Shown here: positions 34,800-43,726 of the stretch, piece after piece
Layout of the letters: the number at the start of each line of letters is the position of its first letter
Position numbering within the stretch: the stretch's first letter is position 1
DNA from: Lentimicrobiaceae bacterium
GTDB lineage: Bacteria > Bacteroidota > Bacteroidia > Bacteroidales > UBA4417
DNA: 48,480 bases
Reading direction: 5' to 3'
NCBI GenBank assembly: GCA_028697555.1
Contig: JAQVEX010000011.1
Coordinates: 1 to 48,480 of the forward strand
Program-made: the position numbers and the translations under genes
Notes under the pieces: model-generated
Told to the model about the DNA's origin: nothing
The model's input: the letters and a program-made list of their open reading frames with translations, nothing else
Databases searched by the model: none

Positions 34800-36500
34800 A
34801 TGCAAAAACTTATTGAATGTGTACCCAATTTTAGCGAAGGTAACAATATGGGAGTTATCAAGCAAATTACTAACGTAATTGAAAGTGTTGAAGGAGTTAA
34901 ACTATTGGATGTTGATCCGGGTAAAGCCACCAACAGAACTGTTGTAACATTTGTAGGTTCTCCCGATTCGGTTATTGAGGCAGCTTTTCAAGCGATAAAA
35001 AAAGCCAGCGAAGTAATAGATATGCGTCATCATAAAGGCGAACATCCACGCTTTGGAGCAACCGACGTATGTCCTTTAGTACCTATTTCGGGTATAAGCA
35101 TGGAAGAAACTGTTGAATACGCTAGAAAACTTGCTAAACGCGTTGGTGAAGAATTAGGAATACCGGTTTATTGCTACGAAAATGCCGCATTTAAGCCTGA
35201 GCGAAAAAACCTTGCCAATGTAAGAGCAGGCGAATACGAGGGTTTGCCTAAAAAAATAACTTCGGAAGAATGGAAACCTGATTTCGGACCTAATACATTT
35301 ACCGAAAAAGCTGCAACTGCCGGAGCTACTGCTATAGGAGCACGTGATTTCTTGGTTGCGTACAATATCAACTTAAATACAACATCAACTCGTAGGGCAA
35401 ATGCTGTTGCTTTTGATATCAGGGAGAAAGGTCGTCCCGCCAGAGTTGGCAACCCGATAACCGGTAAGAAAAAACTTGACGAAAACGGAAAAGAAATTTG
35501 GATACCGGGCTCATTAAAAGAATGTAAAGCTATTGGCTGGTACATCGAAGAGTACGGCATTGCTCAAATATCAATAAACCTTACAAACGTCAGCATTACC
35601 CCTATTCATGTAGCATTTGAAGAAACTTGTAAAAAAGCCAACGAAAGAGGATTGAGAGTTACAGGCTCAGAATTAGTTGGATTGGTACCTTTAAAGGCTA
35701 TGCTCGACGCCGGTAAATATTTCTTAAGAAAACAAAAGCGTTCAGTAGGTGTTTCGGAAAGCGAAATCATTAAAATAGCTGTAAAATCGCTTGGTTTAGA
35801 CGATCTTAAACCTTTCAATCCGGAAGAAAAGATTATTGAATACGTTTTGGCAAAAGGCGATAAAACCAACAAACTTGTGGATATGTCGGTAAGCGGTTTT
35901 GTTGACGAAACTGCCTCGGAATCGCCGGCTCCTGGTGGAGGCTCGGTTTCTGCAACAATGGGTGCTATGGGAATAGCATTAGCTACAATGGTGGCTAATC
36001 TATCGAGCCATAAAGCAGGCTGGGACGACAGATGGGAAGAGTTTAGCAATTACGCCGAAAAAGGTCAGAAATTGAAAGACAGACTGTTATTTTTAATCGA
36101 TGAAGACACTCGCTCCTTCAATAACATTATGGAAGCCTTTGGCTTGCCAAGAGGTAACGAGCAAGAAAAAGCCGATAGAACAAAAGCTATACAAGAAGCT
36201 ACAAAATACGCTATTGAAGTACCTTTTAATGTGATGCAAACTTCTTTTAGCTGTTTTGAAGTTATTGAAGCAATGGTTGAAATTGGAAACCCGAACTCTA
36301 TCAGCGATGCTGCCGTTGGAGCTATAGCCATTAGAAGTGCAATTATTGGTGCATTTTTAAACGTTCAGATTAACGCTAACGACTTAGATGATAAAGAATT
36401 TGTAACAGATATTTTGGAAAAAGCTGCTAAAATTAGAAAAGAAGCCGAAGAAAAAGAAAGGATAATTTTAGATAAAGTTGACAAAATTCTAACCAAATAG
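34800..36500 (+). CDS. ftcD: Glutamate formimidoyltransferase / formimidoyl-THF cyclodeaminase fusion
   Basis: A bifunctional 566-residue enzyme of histidine breakdown. The first part transfers the formimino group from formiminoglutamate to tetrahydrofolate; the second cyclises it to methenyl-THF with release of ammonia. Residues about 1-325 are the formiminotransferase (start QKLIECVPNFSEGNN, with MRHHKGEHPRFGATDVCPL). Residues about 350-560 are the cyclodeaminase (SESPAPGGGSVSATMGAMG). The fused form also occurs in animals and other Bacteroidota. No other hut genes (hutH, hutU, hutI) are in the window. The gene is preceded by a good promoter and followed by a terminator. Confidence 0.95.
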   Translation: MQKLIECVPNFSEGNNMGVIKQITNVIESVEGVKLLDVDPGKATNRTVVTFVGSPDSVIEAAFQAIKKASEVIDMRHHKGEHPRFGATDVCPLVPISGISMEETVEYARKLAKRVGEELGIPVYCYENAAFKPERKNLANVRAGEYEGLPKKITSEEWKPDFGPNTFTEKAATAGATAIGARDFLVAYNINLNTTSTRRANAVAFDIREKGRPARVGNPITGKKKLDENGKEIWIPGSLKECKAIGWYIEEYGIAQISINLTNVSITPIHVAFEETCKKANERGLRVTGSELVGLVPLKAMLDAGKYFLRKQKRSVGVSESEIIKIAVKSLGLDDLKPFNPEEKIIEYVLAKGDKTNKLVDMSVSGFVDETASESPAPGGGSVSATMGAMGIALATMVANLSSHKAGWDDRWEEFSNYAEKGQKLKDRLLFLIDEDTRSFNNIMEAFGLPRGNEQEKADRTKAIQEATKYAIEVPFNVMQTSFSCFEVIEAMVEIGNPNSISDAAVGAIAIRSAIIGAFLNVQINANDLDDKEFVTDILEKAAKIRKEAEEKERIILDKVDKILTK

Positions 36501-36563
36501 TGTAAATCTCACAAAAAAAGCAATAATTTTCAACTTGTAACTTATTGCAATTCATAGCTTTAT

Positions 36564-36592
36564 AAAAAACCGTGCTTATTGGCACAGTTTTT
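36564..36592 (+). terminator. Likely terminator after ftcD
   Basis: AAAAACCGTGC and GCACAGTTTTT form an 11-position stem with one mismatch (A opposite C), ending in a T5 run, 65 bases after ftcD. Confidence 0.55.
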
Positions 36593-36630
36593 GCTATATT
36601 ATGGGCTTATTATCACAAAAAGTGAAAAAA

Positions 36631-37293
36631 ATGAACAAAAAAAAGTTTGAGAAACTATTTATTTTCTCATTAATTGCATTGTTTGTTATAGTTGCGATAG
36701 GGATATTCAGGTACGACACTATTAATGCAGCAGCTTTTGGAAACGGTTTTCACAAAGCAGAAACGAACTACAATTACGAAACAGATTCGGCAAATATTTC
36801 AAACTACTACATAGATGTTAGCGAAACTGAATTTGATAGTAAAGCTAATTTGTACAAAAAGAAATCGCTGAACTCTGAAAATGTTAGCAATAATGGCAAC
36901 TTCCATTCTCCAAAATGGCTGAAAAATACGGGTTTCAAACATCCAAACAATCTAACTTTTGAGCCTTATTTATCTGATTATACTTCGGTTAACAAAACCA
37001 ACGAAGGGTTTAACTCTGTCAGTTTAGTTTATACAGGAACATACGAAGATGCCTTAGTTTACGCCAACTTTATTTCAGACCTATACGATTTGAGCCACTT
37101 CAACATTTCGGACGCAACAGACAGCAATAAGGCAAAAATCGTGTTTACGAACTATAAATTTGCCAATACTAACGAAGAGTTGAAATACTTAGTTTCTGTT
37201 GAAATAACTCCAAAAGGTCAGTTAACATTAATAATTACCGACCAAAAACAACTAAACAAAAAAATTGCTAATTATTCTGAAAAACTTTCGTAA
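36631..37293 (+). CDS. Unrecognised membrane-anchored protein
   Basis: I do not recognise this 220-residue protein. It has a lysine-rich start (MNKKKFEKLF) followed by one hydrophobic helix (IFSLIALFVIVAIGIF, about 11-26). This makes it a probable single-span inner-membrane protein or one with an uncleaved signal, with the rest outside the cytoplasm. The centre (about 35-120) is polar and rich in Asn, Ser and Tyr; the C-terminal part (about 130-215) alternates strands and helices (SLVYTGTYEDALVYANFISD, then LVSVEITPKGQLTLIITD). An ATG ten codons upstream (36601) is less likely because it lies nearly on top of the ftcD terminator. It is followed by aspA after 55 bases, but an aspA promoter candidate overlaps its end. 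Confidence 0.72.
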   Translation: MNKKKFEKLFIFSLIALFVIVAIGIFRYDTINAAAFGNGFHKAETNYNYETDSANISNYYIDVSETEFDSKANLYKKKSLNSENVSNNGNFHSPKWLKNTGFKHPNNLTFEPYLSDYTSVNKTNEGFNSVSLVYTGTYEDALVYANFISDLYDLSHFNISDATDSNKAKIVFTNYKFANTNEELKYLVSVEITPKGQLTLIITDQKQLNKKIANYSEKLS

Positions 37294-37317
37294 TATGTCT
37301 TATTATTATTAAGTTTG
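37287..37317 (+). promoter_or_regulatory. Candidate promoter of aspA-hydF
   Basis: TTCG (37287-37290, one mismatch to TTTG), a 19-base spacer and TAAGTTTG (37310-37317) fit the consensus. The -33 element overlaps the stop codon of the upstream gene, and the leader to aspA would be about 25 bases. Confidence 0.5.
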
Positions 37318-37348
37318 CAGTCCAAATTAATAATAAAATATATCATTT

Positions 37349-38845
37349 ATGAAAGTAGAAAATAAATACAGAATAGAAACAGATTCTATTGGCGAAAAAG
37401 AAATTCCAACCGATGCGTTGTACGGCATAAACTCTATAAGAGCCGTTGAAAATTTCCCATACATCACTCCTATAGATATCGAGTGGTATAAGGCTATGGG
37501 CGATGTAAAAACTGCCGTTTACACTTCGTACAAAAAATTCTTAAAGGCTATTAATGAGCAATATCCCAACGATGAAGTTCCCCTTGACCTTATTACCGAA
37601 GATGTACTTGATGTTCTTATTGAAGCCGGCAAAGAAGTTGCCGAAGGTAAACACTTTGATAGCTACATAGTTCCCGCACTTAACGGTGGAGCCGGAACAA
37701 GCATTAACATGAACGTTAATGAAATTATTACCAACGTAGCTCTATTAAAAATGGGTAAACAACCCGGCGAATACAGCTTTATAGATCCTTTTGAAGATGC
37801 CAACGTTTACCAATCGACTAACGACGTTGTACCTACTGCTTTAAGGTTAGCGTTAATTCGCTTGATAGTCCAATTGGAAGAATCGGTACACAAACTAATG
37901 TATGCTGTTAAGAGATTTGCCAACAACTACAAAAACTCATTACGTATCGGTTACACCCAAATGCAGGCAGCCGTTCCATCATCGTATGGCAAACTGTTTG
38001 AAGCATATTATCAAGCTCTATCTCGCGACCGTAGGCGCTTTGAAAGAGCTCCTGAGATAATTAAAAACGTGAATTTAGGCGGTAGTGCTATAGGTACAGC
38101 AATGGGTGTTCCTTTGTTCATGGTTATGGATATGACAGATACGTTGCAAAAAATGACTCACCTTCCTATTAGTCGTGCCAACGACCTTTCTGACGGTACA
38201 AGTAATCTTGATGTTTTAGCAGAATTTCACGGATTGCTAAAAACTCACGCAGTGAATTTGGAAAAAATAGTCAACGATATCAGACTTATGGCAAGCGACG
38301 TTGTTGGACACTACTCTATTAATATACCTGCACGTCAGGTTGGAAGCAGCATTATGCCTGGTAAAATAAATCCTGTTATACCCGAATTTGTTATAAGTGT
38401 CTCCCACTCTGTTTATGCAAACGATGTTTTGGTCAACTCGCTTTGCGGTCAGGGTTGTATCGACCTTAACGCCTACGCTCCTGCAATTGGTAACAATATC
38501 ATTTCGAGTATAAGAATGCTTATTGCAGCCAACGACACTACCCGCGAACACTTAATAGAAGGATTAACTATTAATCCCGAAGTTGACGAAGCAAACGTAT
38601 ATAGCAGCAGATCAATAGCTACAGCTCTTAATCCACTTATTGGATACAAAAAATCTTCGGAATACTCTAAAATGATGAGAGAAACAGGTTGCAATATTTT
38701 TGAAGCAAACGAAAAGCTTAAAATTTTAGATAAAGAGCGTTTGGAATACGTATTGAGACCTGAAAACTTGCTCAAAACCGGTTTTACAATATCGGAACTA
38801 ATGGACGAGACTCATAAACACCATAATGGTAAAAAGCAAAAATAA
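37349..38845 (+). CDS. aspA: Aspartate ammonia-lyase
   Basis: Aspartase converts aspartate to fumarate and ammonia. The 498-residue product is a fumarase/aspartase superfamily member: RIETDSIGEKEIPTDALYG near the start, GGAGTSINMNVNEI, and the signature loop GSSIMPGKINPV that carries the catalytic serine. The QSTNDVVPTALRLA stretch is also typical. Its last 20 bases overlap the start of hydF in another frame, so the two are translationally coupled. aspA is repeatedly found inside hydrogenase-maturation (hyd) gene clusters of Bacteroidota. This suggests a role linked to maturation or to supply of fumarate as an electron sink, which is inference. Confidence 0.95.
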   Translation: MKVENKYRIETDSIGEKEIPTDALYGINSIRAVENFPYITPIDIEWYKAMGDVKTAVYTSYKKFLKAINEQYPNDEVPLDLITEDVLDVLIEAGKEVAEGKHFDSYIVPALNGGAGTSINMNVNEIITNVALLKMGKQPGEYSFIDPFEDANVYQSTNDVVPTALRLALIRLIVQLEESVHKLMYAVKRFANNYKNSLRIGYTQMQAAVPSSYGKLFEAYYQALSRDRRRFERAPEIIKNVNLGGSAIGTAMGVPLFMVMDMTDTLQKMTHLPISRANDLSDGTSNLDVLAEFHGLLKTHAVNLEKIVNDIRLMASDVVGHYSINIPARQVGSSIMPGKINPVIPEFVISVSHSVYANDVLVNSLCGQGCIDLNAYAPAIGNNIISSIRMLIAANDTTREHLIEGLTINPEVDEANVYSSRSIATALNPLIGYKKSSEYSKMMRETGCNIFEANEKLKILDKERLEYVLRPENLLKTGFTISELMDETHKHHNGKKQK

Positions 38846-40034
38846 AGCGTTAAGACCGCATATTGGAATATTCGGAAAACGCAATACGGGCAAAAGCTCA
38901 CTGATTAATACTTTAACCGGACAAGATATCGCGATAGTTTCGGATACTCCCGGTACAACAACCGATCCCGTGAATAAAACCATTGAAATTCGCGGGATTG
39001 GTCCTGTTGTGTTGATTGATACGGCAGGTATAGACGATAAAGATTCAACTTTGGGCAACATGCGTGTTGACAAAACCTTAAAAGTTGTTTCGGAAATTGA
39101 TGTAGCTGTATTGATTTTTACGGATAACGACTTTGGAGAATTTGAAAAGCAAATTATTAAACTGTTTGATGAGAACAAAGTTCCATTTATTATCGTTCAC
39201 AACAAAACAGATTTAACAAGTCTGAATACCGAAGTTGCAAACAATATTAAAAACACTTACAACACAAATGTTGTTGAGTTTAGCACAGTTACCAACAAGT
39301 ACGTTCAGTTACTAATTGACAAAATACAAGAAGTAATACCGCAATCGGCGTGGCAAAAACCTTCTTTGCTCGGCGATATTATTTCCAAAGGCGATATTGT
39401 ACTACTTGTTACACCAATAGATGCATCGGCTCCCGAAGGCAGAATTATACTACCACAAGTTCAAACTATTAGAGATATTTTGGATAACGATGCAATAAGT
39501 ATAGTTTGCAAAGAAGATGGAGCCGAGCAACTGATAAAAAGCAACAAAATAATTCCAAAATTGGTTGTAACTGACAGTCAAGTGTTTAATAATGTTTCTA
39601 AATTTGTTCCCGACAATATCATGCTTACAAGTTTTAGCATTATATTAGCACGACAAAAGGCAAACTTTGAAGCTTATTTGAAAGGCACAAATCATATTGA
39701 AAAACTGCAAAACAACGACAACATTCTTATGCTTGAAGCATGTACGCATCATGTTTCATGCGAAGATATAGGACGCGTTAAAATACCGAATTGGTTGGAA
39801 AAATATACAGGCAAAAAACTAAACTTCGATTTTGTTGCAGGACTTAGTCCTTACGATAAAAACATTAATAAATACAGTCTTGTTATTTCCTGTGGTGGCT
39901 GTATGATTACTCAAAAGCAACTTCAAAACCGATTGCAACCGTTTATAGATGCTGGCATACCTGTCTCCAACTACGGTATGACCATAGCTTTTGTAAATGG
40001 AATTTTTAAAAGAGCTATCCATCCGTTTAAATAA
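38826..40034 (+). CDS. hydF: [FeFe]-hydrogenase maturation GTPase HydF
   Basis: HydF is the scaffold that receives the di-iron subcluster made by HydE and HydG and hands it to the hydrogenase. The 402-residue product has the GTPase domain: P-loop GKRNTGKSS (17-25), DTAG (65-68) and NKTD (126-129). A dimerisation region follows, then the C-terminal iron-sulphur domain with C306-T-H308 and C356-G-G-C359. In described HydF proteins a His precedes CxxC (CxHx46-53HCxxC); here the spacing is exactly 46, but the residue is Ser355. No hydE, hydG or hydrogenase gene is in the window. It overlaps aspA upstream and lies 6 bases before the RseC-family gene. Confidence 0.93.
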   Translation: MVKSKNKALRPHIGIFGKRNTGKSSLINTLTGQDIAIVSDTPGTTTDPVNKTIEIRGIGPVVLIDTAGIDDKDSTLGNMRVDKTLKVVSEIDVAVLIFTDNDFGEFEKQIIKLFDENKVPFIIVHNKTDLTSLNTEVANNIKNTYNTNVVEFSTVTNKYVQLLIDKIQEVIPQSAWQKPSLLGDIISKGDIVLLVTPIDASAPEGRIILPQVQTIRDILDNDAISIVCKEDGAEQLIKSNKIIPKLVVTDSQVFNNVSKFVPDNIMLTSFSIILARQKANFEAYLKGTNHIEKLQNNDNILMLEACTHHVSCEDIGRVKIPNWLEKYTGKKLNFDFVAGLSPYDKNINKYSLVISCGGCMITQKQLQNRLQPFIDAGIPVSNYGMTIAFVNGIFKRAIHPFK

Positions 40035-40040
40035 TAGCCA

Positions 40041-40460
40041 ATGGCAGCAGAAGTAAAACACGAAGGAATTATCACAAGCATAGACAAGAACAAAGTCTTT
40101 GTCAATATGGTTGTTAAGTCGGCTTGTGCTTCGTGTAAAGCCAAAGGATTTTGTTCCGCATCCGAAATGGCTGATAAAGTTGTTGAAATTGATGTTGGAA
40201 ACAATAACAGCTACGAAGTTGGACAACAAGTAAACGTTATTATCTCAAAAAAAGAAGGCAATTATGCTGTTTTGTTGGGATACGGAATACCTTTTATTGT
40301 AGCTATTGTAACTTTAATTGCAGTTTCACGATACGCAGACGAACTGACAGCCGGAATTGCAACAATAATTGCGGTCGGTTTGTATTATTTACTGTTATTC
40401 CTGTACAGAAAACGAGTTGAGAAAAAATTTGTTTTTAAAATTGAAAGCAGAGAAGAGTAG
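40041..40460 (+). CDS. SoxR-reducing system RseC/MucC family protein
   Basis: A 139-residue protein of the RseC family (PF04246). The N-terminal part carries a cysteine cluster, CASCKAKGFC at about 31-40, likely a redox or iron-sulphur site. Two hydrophobic helices (about 77-96 and 101-121) anchor it in the inner membrane. RseC genes usually stand at the head of rnf electron-transport clusters; here it is the last gene of an aspA-hydF string and no rnf gene follows before the heptad array. Its coupling to hydF suggests shared redox physiology, for example electron supply to maturation, which is speculative. Confidence 0.85.
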   Translation: MAAEVKHEGIITSIDKNKVFVNMVVKSACASCKAKGFCSASEMADKVVEIDVGNNNSYEVGQQVNVIISKKEGNYAVLLGYGIPFIVAIVTLIAVSRYADELTAGIATIIAVGLYYLLLFLYRKRVEKKFVFKIESREE

Positions 40461-40485
40461 TAATTTAGGTTTGAATAATTAAGCC

Positions 40486-40625
40486 GTTGGCTGTTAGCTG
40501 TTAGCCGTTGGCCGTTAGCTATTGGCAATTAGCAATGAACAATGAACAATTAGCAATTAATAATTGCTAATTGCTAATTGAAGATTGATAATTGCCCCGA
40601 ACCACGTAACACGTAACTCGCAACT
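40486..40625 (+). repeat. Heptad repeat array, copy 4
   Basis: Twenty 7-base units in unbroken phase. GTTGGCT, GTTAGCT, GTTAGCC units lead into ATTGGCA, ATTAGCA and ATGAACA (twice). The centre is a perfect 13-bp dyad with a single-base axis, CAATTAGCAATTA (40547-40559) and TAATTGCTAATTG (40561-40573). ATTGATA, ATTGCCC, CGAACCA, CGTAACA and CGCAACT units finish the array. It fills the gap between two convergent genes and ends three bases before the stop codon of the OmpA-family gene. It is the same element as copy 2 in opposite orientation. No separate terminator is seen between the convergent genes. Confidence 0.9.
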
Positions 40626-40628
40626 CGT

Positions 40629-42542
40629 TCACTCAACAATAAACTCCGTTCTTCTGTTCATTGCTCTGCCTTCTTCGGTGCTATTGTCGTAAATTGGGTT
40701 TTGCTCACCCATACCTTTGTATGATATTCGGCTGCTATCAATGTTTCTATCAATTAAAAACTGATATACAGCTTTGGCTCTGTTTTCAGATAGTTTCAAA
40801 TTATATTCATCGCTGCCGACATCGTCGGTATGACCTACAATTTGAATTTTTACGCTGCTATTATTATTTAAAAACAACAAAAGCTTATTAAGTTCGGCTT
40901 CCGATTCGGGTAGTAAATCGTATTTATCGTATTCGAAAAATATATTACGAAGAGTTGTTTTTTCGCCCTTTACAATTTTGTTGAGTTCAACAATCATAAT
41001 GCTGTCTTTGTTTGTCGACAAATCAGCTTGCGGAGTAAAATTATGCGAATAAAACAAATAACCTCTGCAATTAACGTTAAGTGCGTAACTTTTATCGACA
41101 GGTAAAGAAAAAATAAATTCTCCCGAAACCTTATCCGACCACGAAGATACCACAACCGAATCTTTTTGCATATCAATTACTTCAAAATTTGCCAACAAAG
41201 GTTCGCGAGTTTTTTTGTCTATAACTTTTCCTTTAATATAAGCAATGTATTGCGGTCTGACATATTCGGGCAATTTCACCCTGTAAATATCTGTATTGCC
41301 ATAAGTATCGGCACGTTGTGCCGACATATAAGCATAATCGCCTGCTGCATTTAAAATAATATTTATTTCGTCGCCGTTAGTATTAATCGGATAACCTAAA
41401 TTTACCGGCTTAGACCATGTTCCGTCGGGTTGTAATTCGGTAACAAAAAGGTCGAACTGACCCATTCCCATGTGTCCATCTGACGAAAAATAAAGAGTTT
41501 TTCCGTCGGGATGAATATGTGGTGAAAACTCGTCGCCTTTGGTGTTTATAGTATTTCCCAAATTTTTTGGTTCCGACCAATATCCTTTATCATCCATCTT
41601 CGATACATAAATATCGGCACCGCCAACTCCGCCTGCTCTGTTTGATACAAAATACAAGGTTTTGCCGTCTGCAGCGAAACTCGGTTGCGATTCCCAAGCT
41701 CTGCTATTTATGGTTCTGCCTAAATTAATGGGTTCAGTCCAGGATTTTCCATCTTTATTTGAAAAATACAAATCGCAGCTACCATACGAATCAATTCTGC
41801 TACAACAAGTTATAATAATTGTTATACCATCGGGCGAAACGCATAATGCACCTTCGTTTCCGTCGGTATTTATCGGATAGCCGATTTCGATAGCAGTTTG
41901 CCATCTTGTATCGCCGTCTGCATCAGTCCTTGAATAAGATTTGAAAAAACTTTCATTTGCATATTTGTCTGCTCCCTTTCTTGTGAAATACATGAGACTG
42001 CCGTCTAAACTAAGTGCATTCACGTATTCGTAACCATCGGTATTAACATTACTACCAATATTCACGATTTCGACAGGTAAAGCGTTGTTGATTATACTAT
42101 CACGAAATGTACAAATGGGTATCTTTTTTTTACTATCGCTTATTTCGTAATGCTTGTTGGTATTGGAGTTTAAATAGTTTTGAAAATATTGTTTTGCATC
42201 TTTGTAATTCTCACTGTTGAAATACGAAAGTGCCGTCATATATAAAGCCGATTTAAAATTAGCCGAATCTATCTTTAATGCTGTTTCGTAAGCGTTTATG
42301 GCTTTGTCAAAATTATGGCTATCGAAATAAATATCGCCTTTAAGCATCCAAACGCTGGGAATATCGGCATTTTTGCTGATTATCTCATCGACGTATTTCA
42401 TGGCGGTAGCGTAATTTTTCTTTTGATATTCTGTAACCGCTTTTGAAAAAGTTTTTTTCAGTCTGCCTTCCGGACGTGATTGAGACAATGCAAACCCTGA
42501 AATGAGTAGCAACAGAGACAATAATAAGGTTTTAAATTTCAT
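40629..42542 (-). CDS. OmpA-family protein with TPR, PD40 and carboxypeptidase-regulatory domains (PorE-like)
   Basis: A 637-residue cell-envelope protein with a signal peptide cleaved near ALSQ (residue about 21). TPR repeats lie at about 30-130. At about 180-415, four or more PD40/WD40-like propeller blades carry repeated PDGKTLYF or ADGKTLYF motifs. A carboxypeptidase-regulatory-like beta domain (about 428-515, GKVIDKKTREPL) precedes an OmpA peptidoglycan-binding domain (about 530-637, VGHTDDVGSDEYNLKLSENR). This is the domain order of PorE, which ties the type IX secretion machine to peptidoglycan. The protein lacks the lipobox Cys of PorE, however, and the family has many paralogues, so the T9SS role is only a possibility. 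Confidence 0.87.
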   Translation of the reverse strand: MKFKTLLLSLLLLISGFALSQSRPEGRLKKTFSKAVTEYQKKNYATAMKYVDEIISKNADIPSVWMLKGDIYFDSHNFDKAINAYETALKIDSANFKSALYMTALSYFNSENYKDAKQYFQNYLNSNTNKHYEISDSKKKIPICTFRDSIINNALPVEIVNIGSNVNTDGYEYVNALSLDGSLMYFTRKGADKYANESFFKSYSRTDADGDTRWQTAIEIGYPINTDGNEGALCVSPDGITIIITCCSRIDSYGSCDLYFSNKDGKSWTEPINLGRTINSRAWESQPSFAADGKTLYFVSNRAGGVGGADIYVSKMDDKGYWSEPKNLGNTINTKGDEFSPHIHPDGKTLYFSSDGHMGMGQFDLFVTELQPDGTWSKPVNLGYPINTNGDEINIILNAAGDYAYMSAQRADTYGNTDIYRVKLPEYVRPQYIAYIKGKVIDKKTREPLLANFEVIDMQKDSVVVSSWSDKVSGEFIFSLPVDKSYALNVNCRGYLFYSHNFTPQADLSTNKDSIMIVELNKIVKGEKTTLRNIFFEYDKYDLLPESEAELNKLLLFLNNNSSVKIQIVGHTDDVGSDEYNLKLSENRAKAVYQFLIDRNIDSSRISYKGMGEQNPIYDNSTEEGRAMNRRTEFIVE

Positions 42543-42558
42543 TTAAATAAGTTTAAGA

Positions 42559-42566
42559 CAAATATA
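42559..42566 (-). promoter_or_regulatory. Candidate -7 box for the OmpA-family gene
   Basis: The minus strand reads TATATTTG, fitting TAnnTTTG, in the 34-base gap between the two minus-strand genes, 17 bases before the start codon. No -33 is evident. Confidence 0.35.
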
Positions 42567-42576
42567 ATATGCAAAT

Positions 42577-43710
42577 TTAGTCTTTATTATCAATCCAAAT
42601 TCTACCGTCTTGCGAAATTTTCCAATTATTGCCCGTTTTTTCATTAAAAAGCGAAGCTACGTACAAATTTTCGCAACAGCAATATTTTAAGTCTCTTAAA
42701 ATAGGTTCACCAACTATTAATTTCTTGTAAATGTCATTACTTTCATCGAAGAATGACTTGTTTTGCCTGAAAAACTCTTTCTGAGAATAGTAAAAATGTC
42801 TGAGTGCTTTTTTAACTTCAAAATCAGGGTCAATAATGATTGGCTCATCATTGTTTTCGCTTACAATTTTATCGGAAAACTGCAAATAGCCCCAAGTTTC
42901 GGGCTGATGCATAGCAATAACACCTTGCGGCGACCACACCCAATTATGTTCGGGTAGTAAGACTTTCTTGCCGTCCTTAACGGTCGAACGTTTTACGTAC
43001 TTGCCATTAACTATATCGGTTATCCACTGAACACGAGAAAAATTCACACGATAAATATCGCCATTTTTGGGTATTGAATTGTGATTATTGACTTCAACTA
43101 TTGCATCAAAAGGAATGGCTATTTCGCAATACCAGCCTTTGTCTATATCGTTAGGATTGTTAATTGTGCCATCAACATATACGGCTGTTTTTAATCCGTT
43201 AATATTCCAATTATCAACTGCAACATTTTGAGTTTCATCGCGGTATGGTTTCAGCAAAAGTAAATCCCATTGAGTATTAAAAGCGTTTAATTCAAGTTCA
43301 AGGTAAACGTGCGTGTCGCCGTCGGGGTCTATAAAGACTTCAAAATCGTTATCATGAAAAATAACACTCTCACGCTCGGTAAGAGTAGCCCATACATGCG
43401 GTTCTTCCATAAAAGCTGCTATGTACAAATAGGTATCGTCCCAAAGCATCTTAACATTGGTTTTGTGATATGGCAAAGGTTTTAAATCTCCTTCAATATC
43501 AACAAAATCGCTTGTCCATTTTGCTTTTTGCCAAGCTTTTTCGTCCATTTTGCCATCGATAATAATGCTGTCGTCTGTCCTGTAACAAATATAGGTTTCG
43601 GGATAAGGCAAATTGTTAAGCGGCAAACTCTGAGCAAATGCGCTTATTTGGACAAACAAAAAAACCAGAAATAAAGCGATAGTCGTATTTTTTAGTGTTA
43701 AGATATTCAT
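42577..43710 (-). CDS. Secreted carbohydrate-binding family 9-like (CBM9-like) protein
   Basis: From ATG 43710 the product has 377 residues, with a signal peptide (MNILTLKNTTIALFLVFLFV, cleavage after AFAQ). The main domain (about 35-265) matches the family-9-like carbohydrate-binding/DOMON-type fold seen in Bacteroidota secreted proteins: DSIIIDGKMDEKAWQKAKWT, TNVKMLWDDTYLYIAAFMEE, and a strand with FHDNDFEVFIDPDGDTHVYL. The C-terminal 100 residues are charged and uncharacterised. The ligand is unknown. An extension from a TTG at 43752 would place 14 extra residues before the signal peptide and overlap the upstream terminator, so it is rejected. Confidence 0.8.
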   Translation of the reverse strand: MNILTLKNTTIALFLVFLFVQISAFAQSLPLNNLPYPETYICYRTDDSIIIDGKMDEKAWQKAKWTSDFVDIEGDLKPLPYHKTNVKMLWDDTYLYIAAFMEEPHVWATLTERESVIFHDNDFEVFIDPDGDTHVYLELELNAFNTQWDLLLLKPYRDETQNVAVDNWNINGLKTAVYVDGTINNPNDIDKGWYCEIAIPFDAIVEVNNHNSIPKNGDIYRVNFSRVQWITDIVNGKYVKRSTVKDGKKVLLPEHNWVWSPQGVIAMHQPETWGYLQFSDKIVSENNDEPIIIDPDFEVKKALRHFYYSQKEFFRQNKSFFDESNDIYKKLIVGEPILRDLKYCCCENLYVASLFNEKTGNNWKISQDGRIWIDNKD

Positions 43711-43726
43711 TTTTGTACAGATGTTT

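Noticed and set aside
36601-36630. Upstream ATG for the unrecognised membrane protein
   Set aside because: It begins 8 bases after the end of a terminator stem and separates the lysine-rich start from the membrane helix. ATG 36631 gives a normal signal-anchor.
40629-42542. Firm assignment as PorE of the type IX secretion system
   Set aside because: The domain order matches, but the lipobox Cys is absent and no other por genes or type IX C-terminal signals occur in the window.
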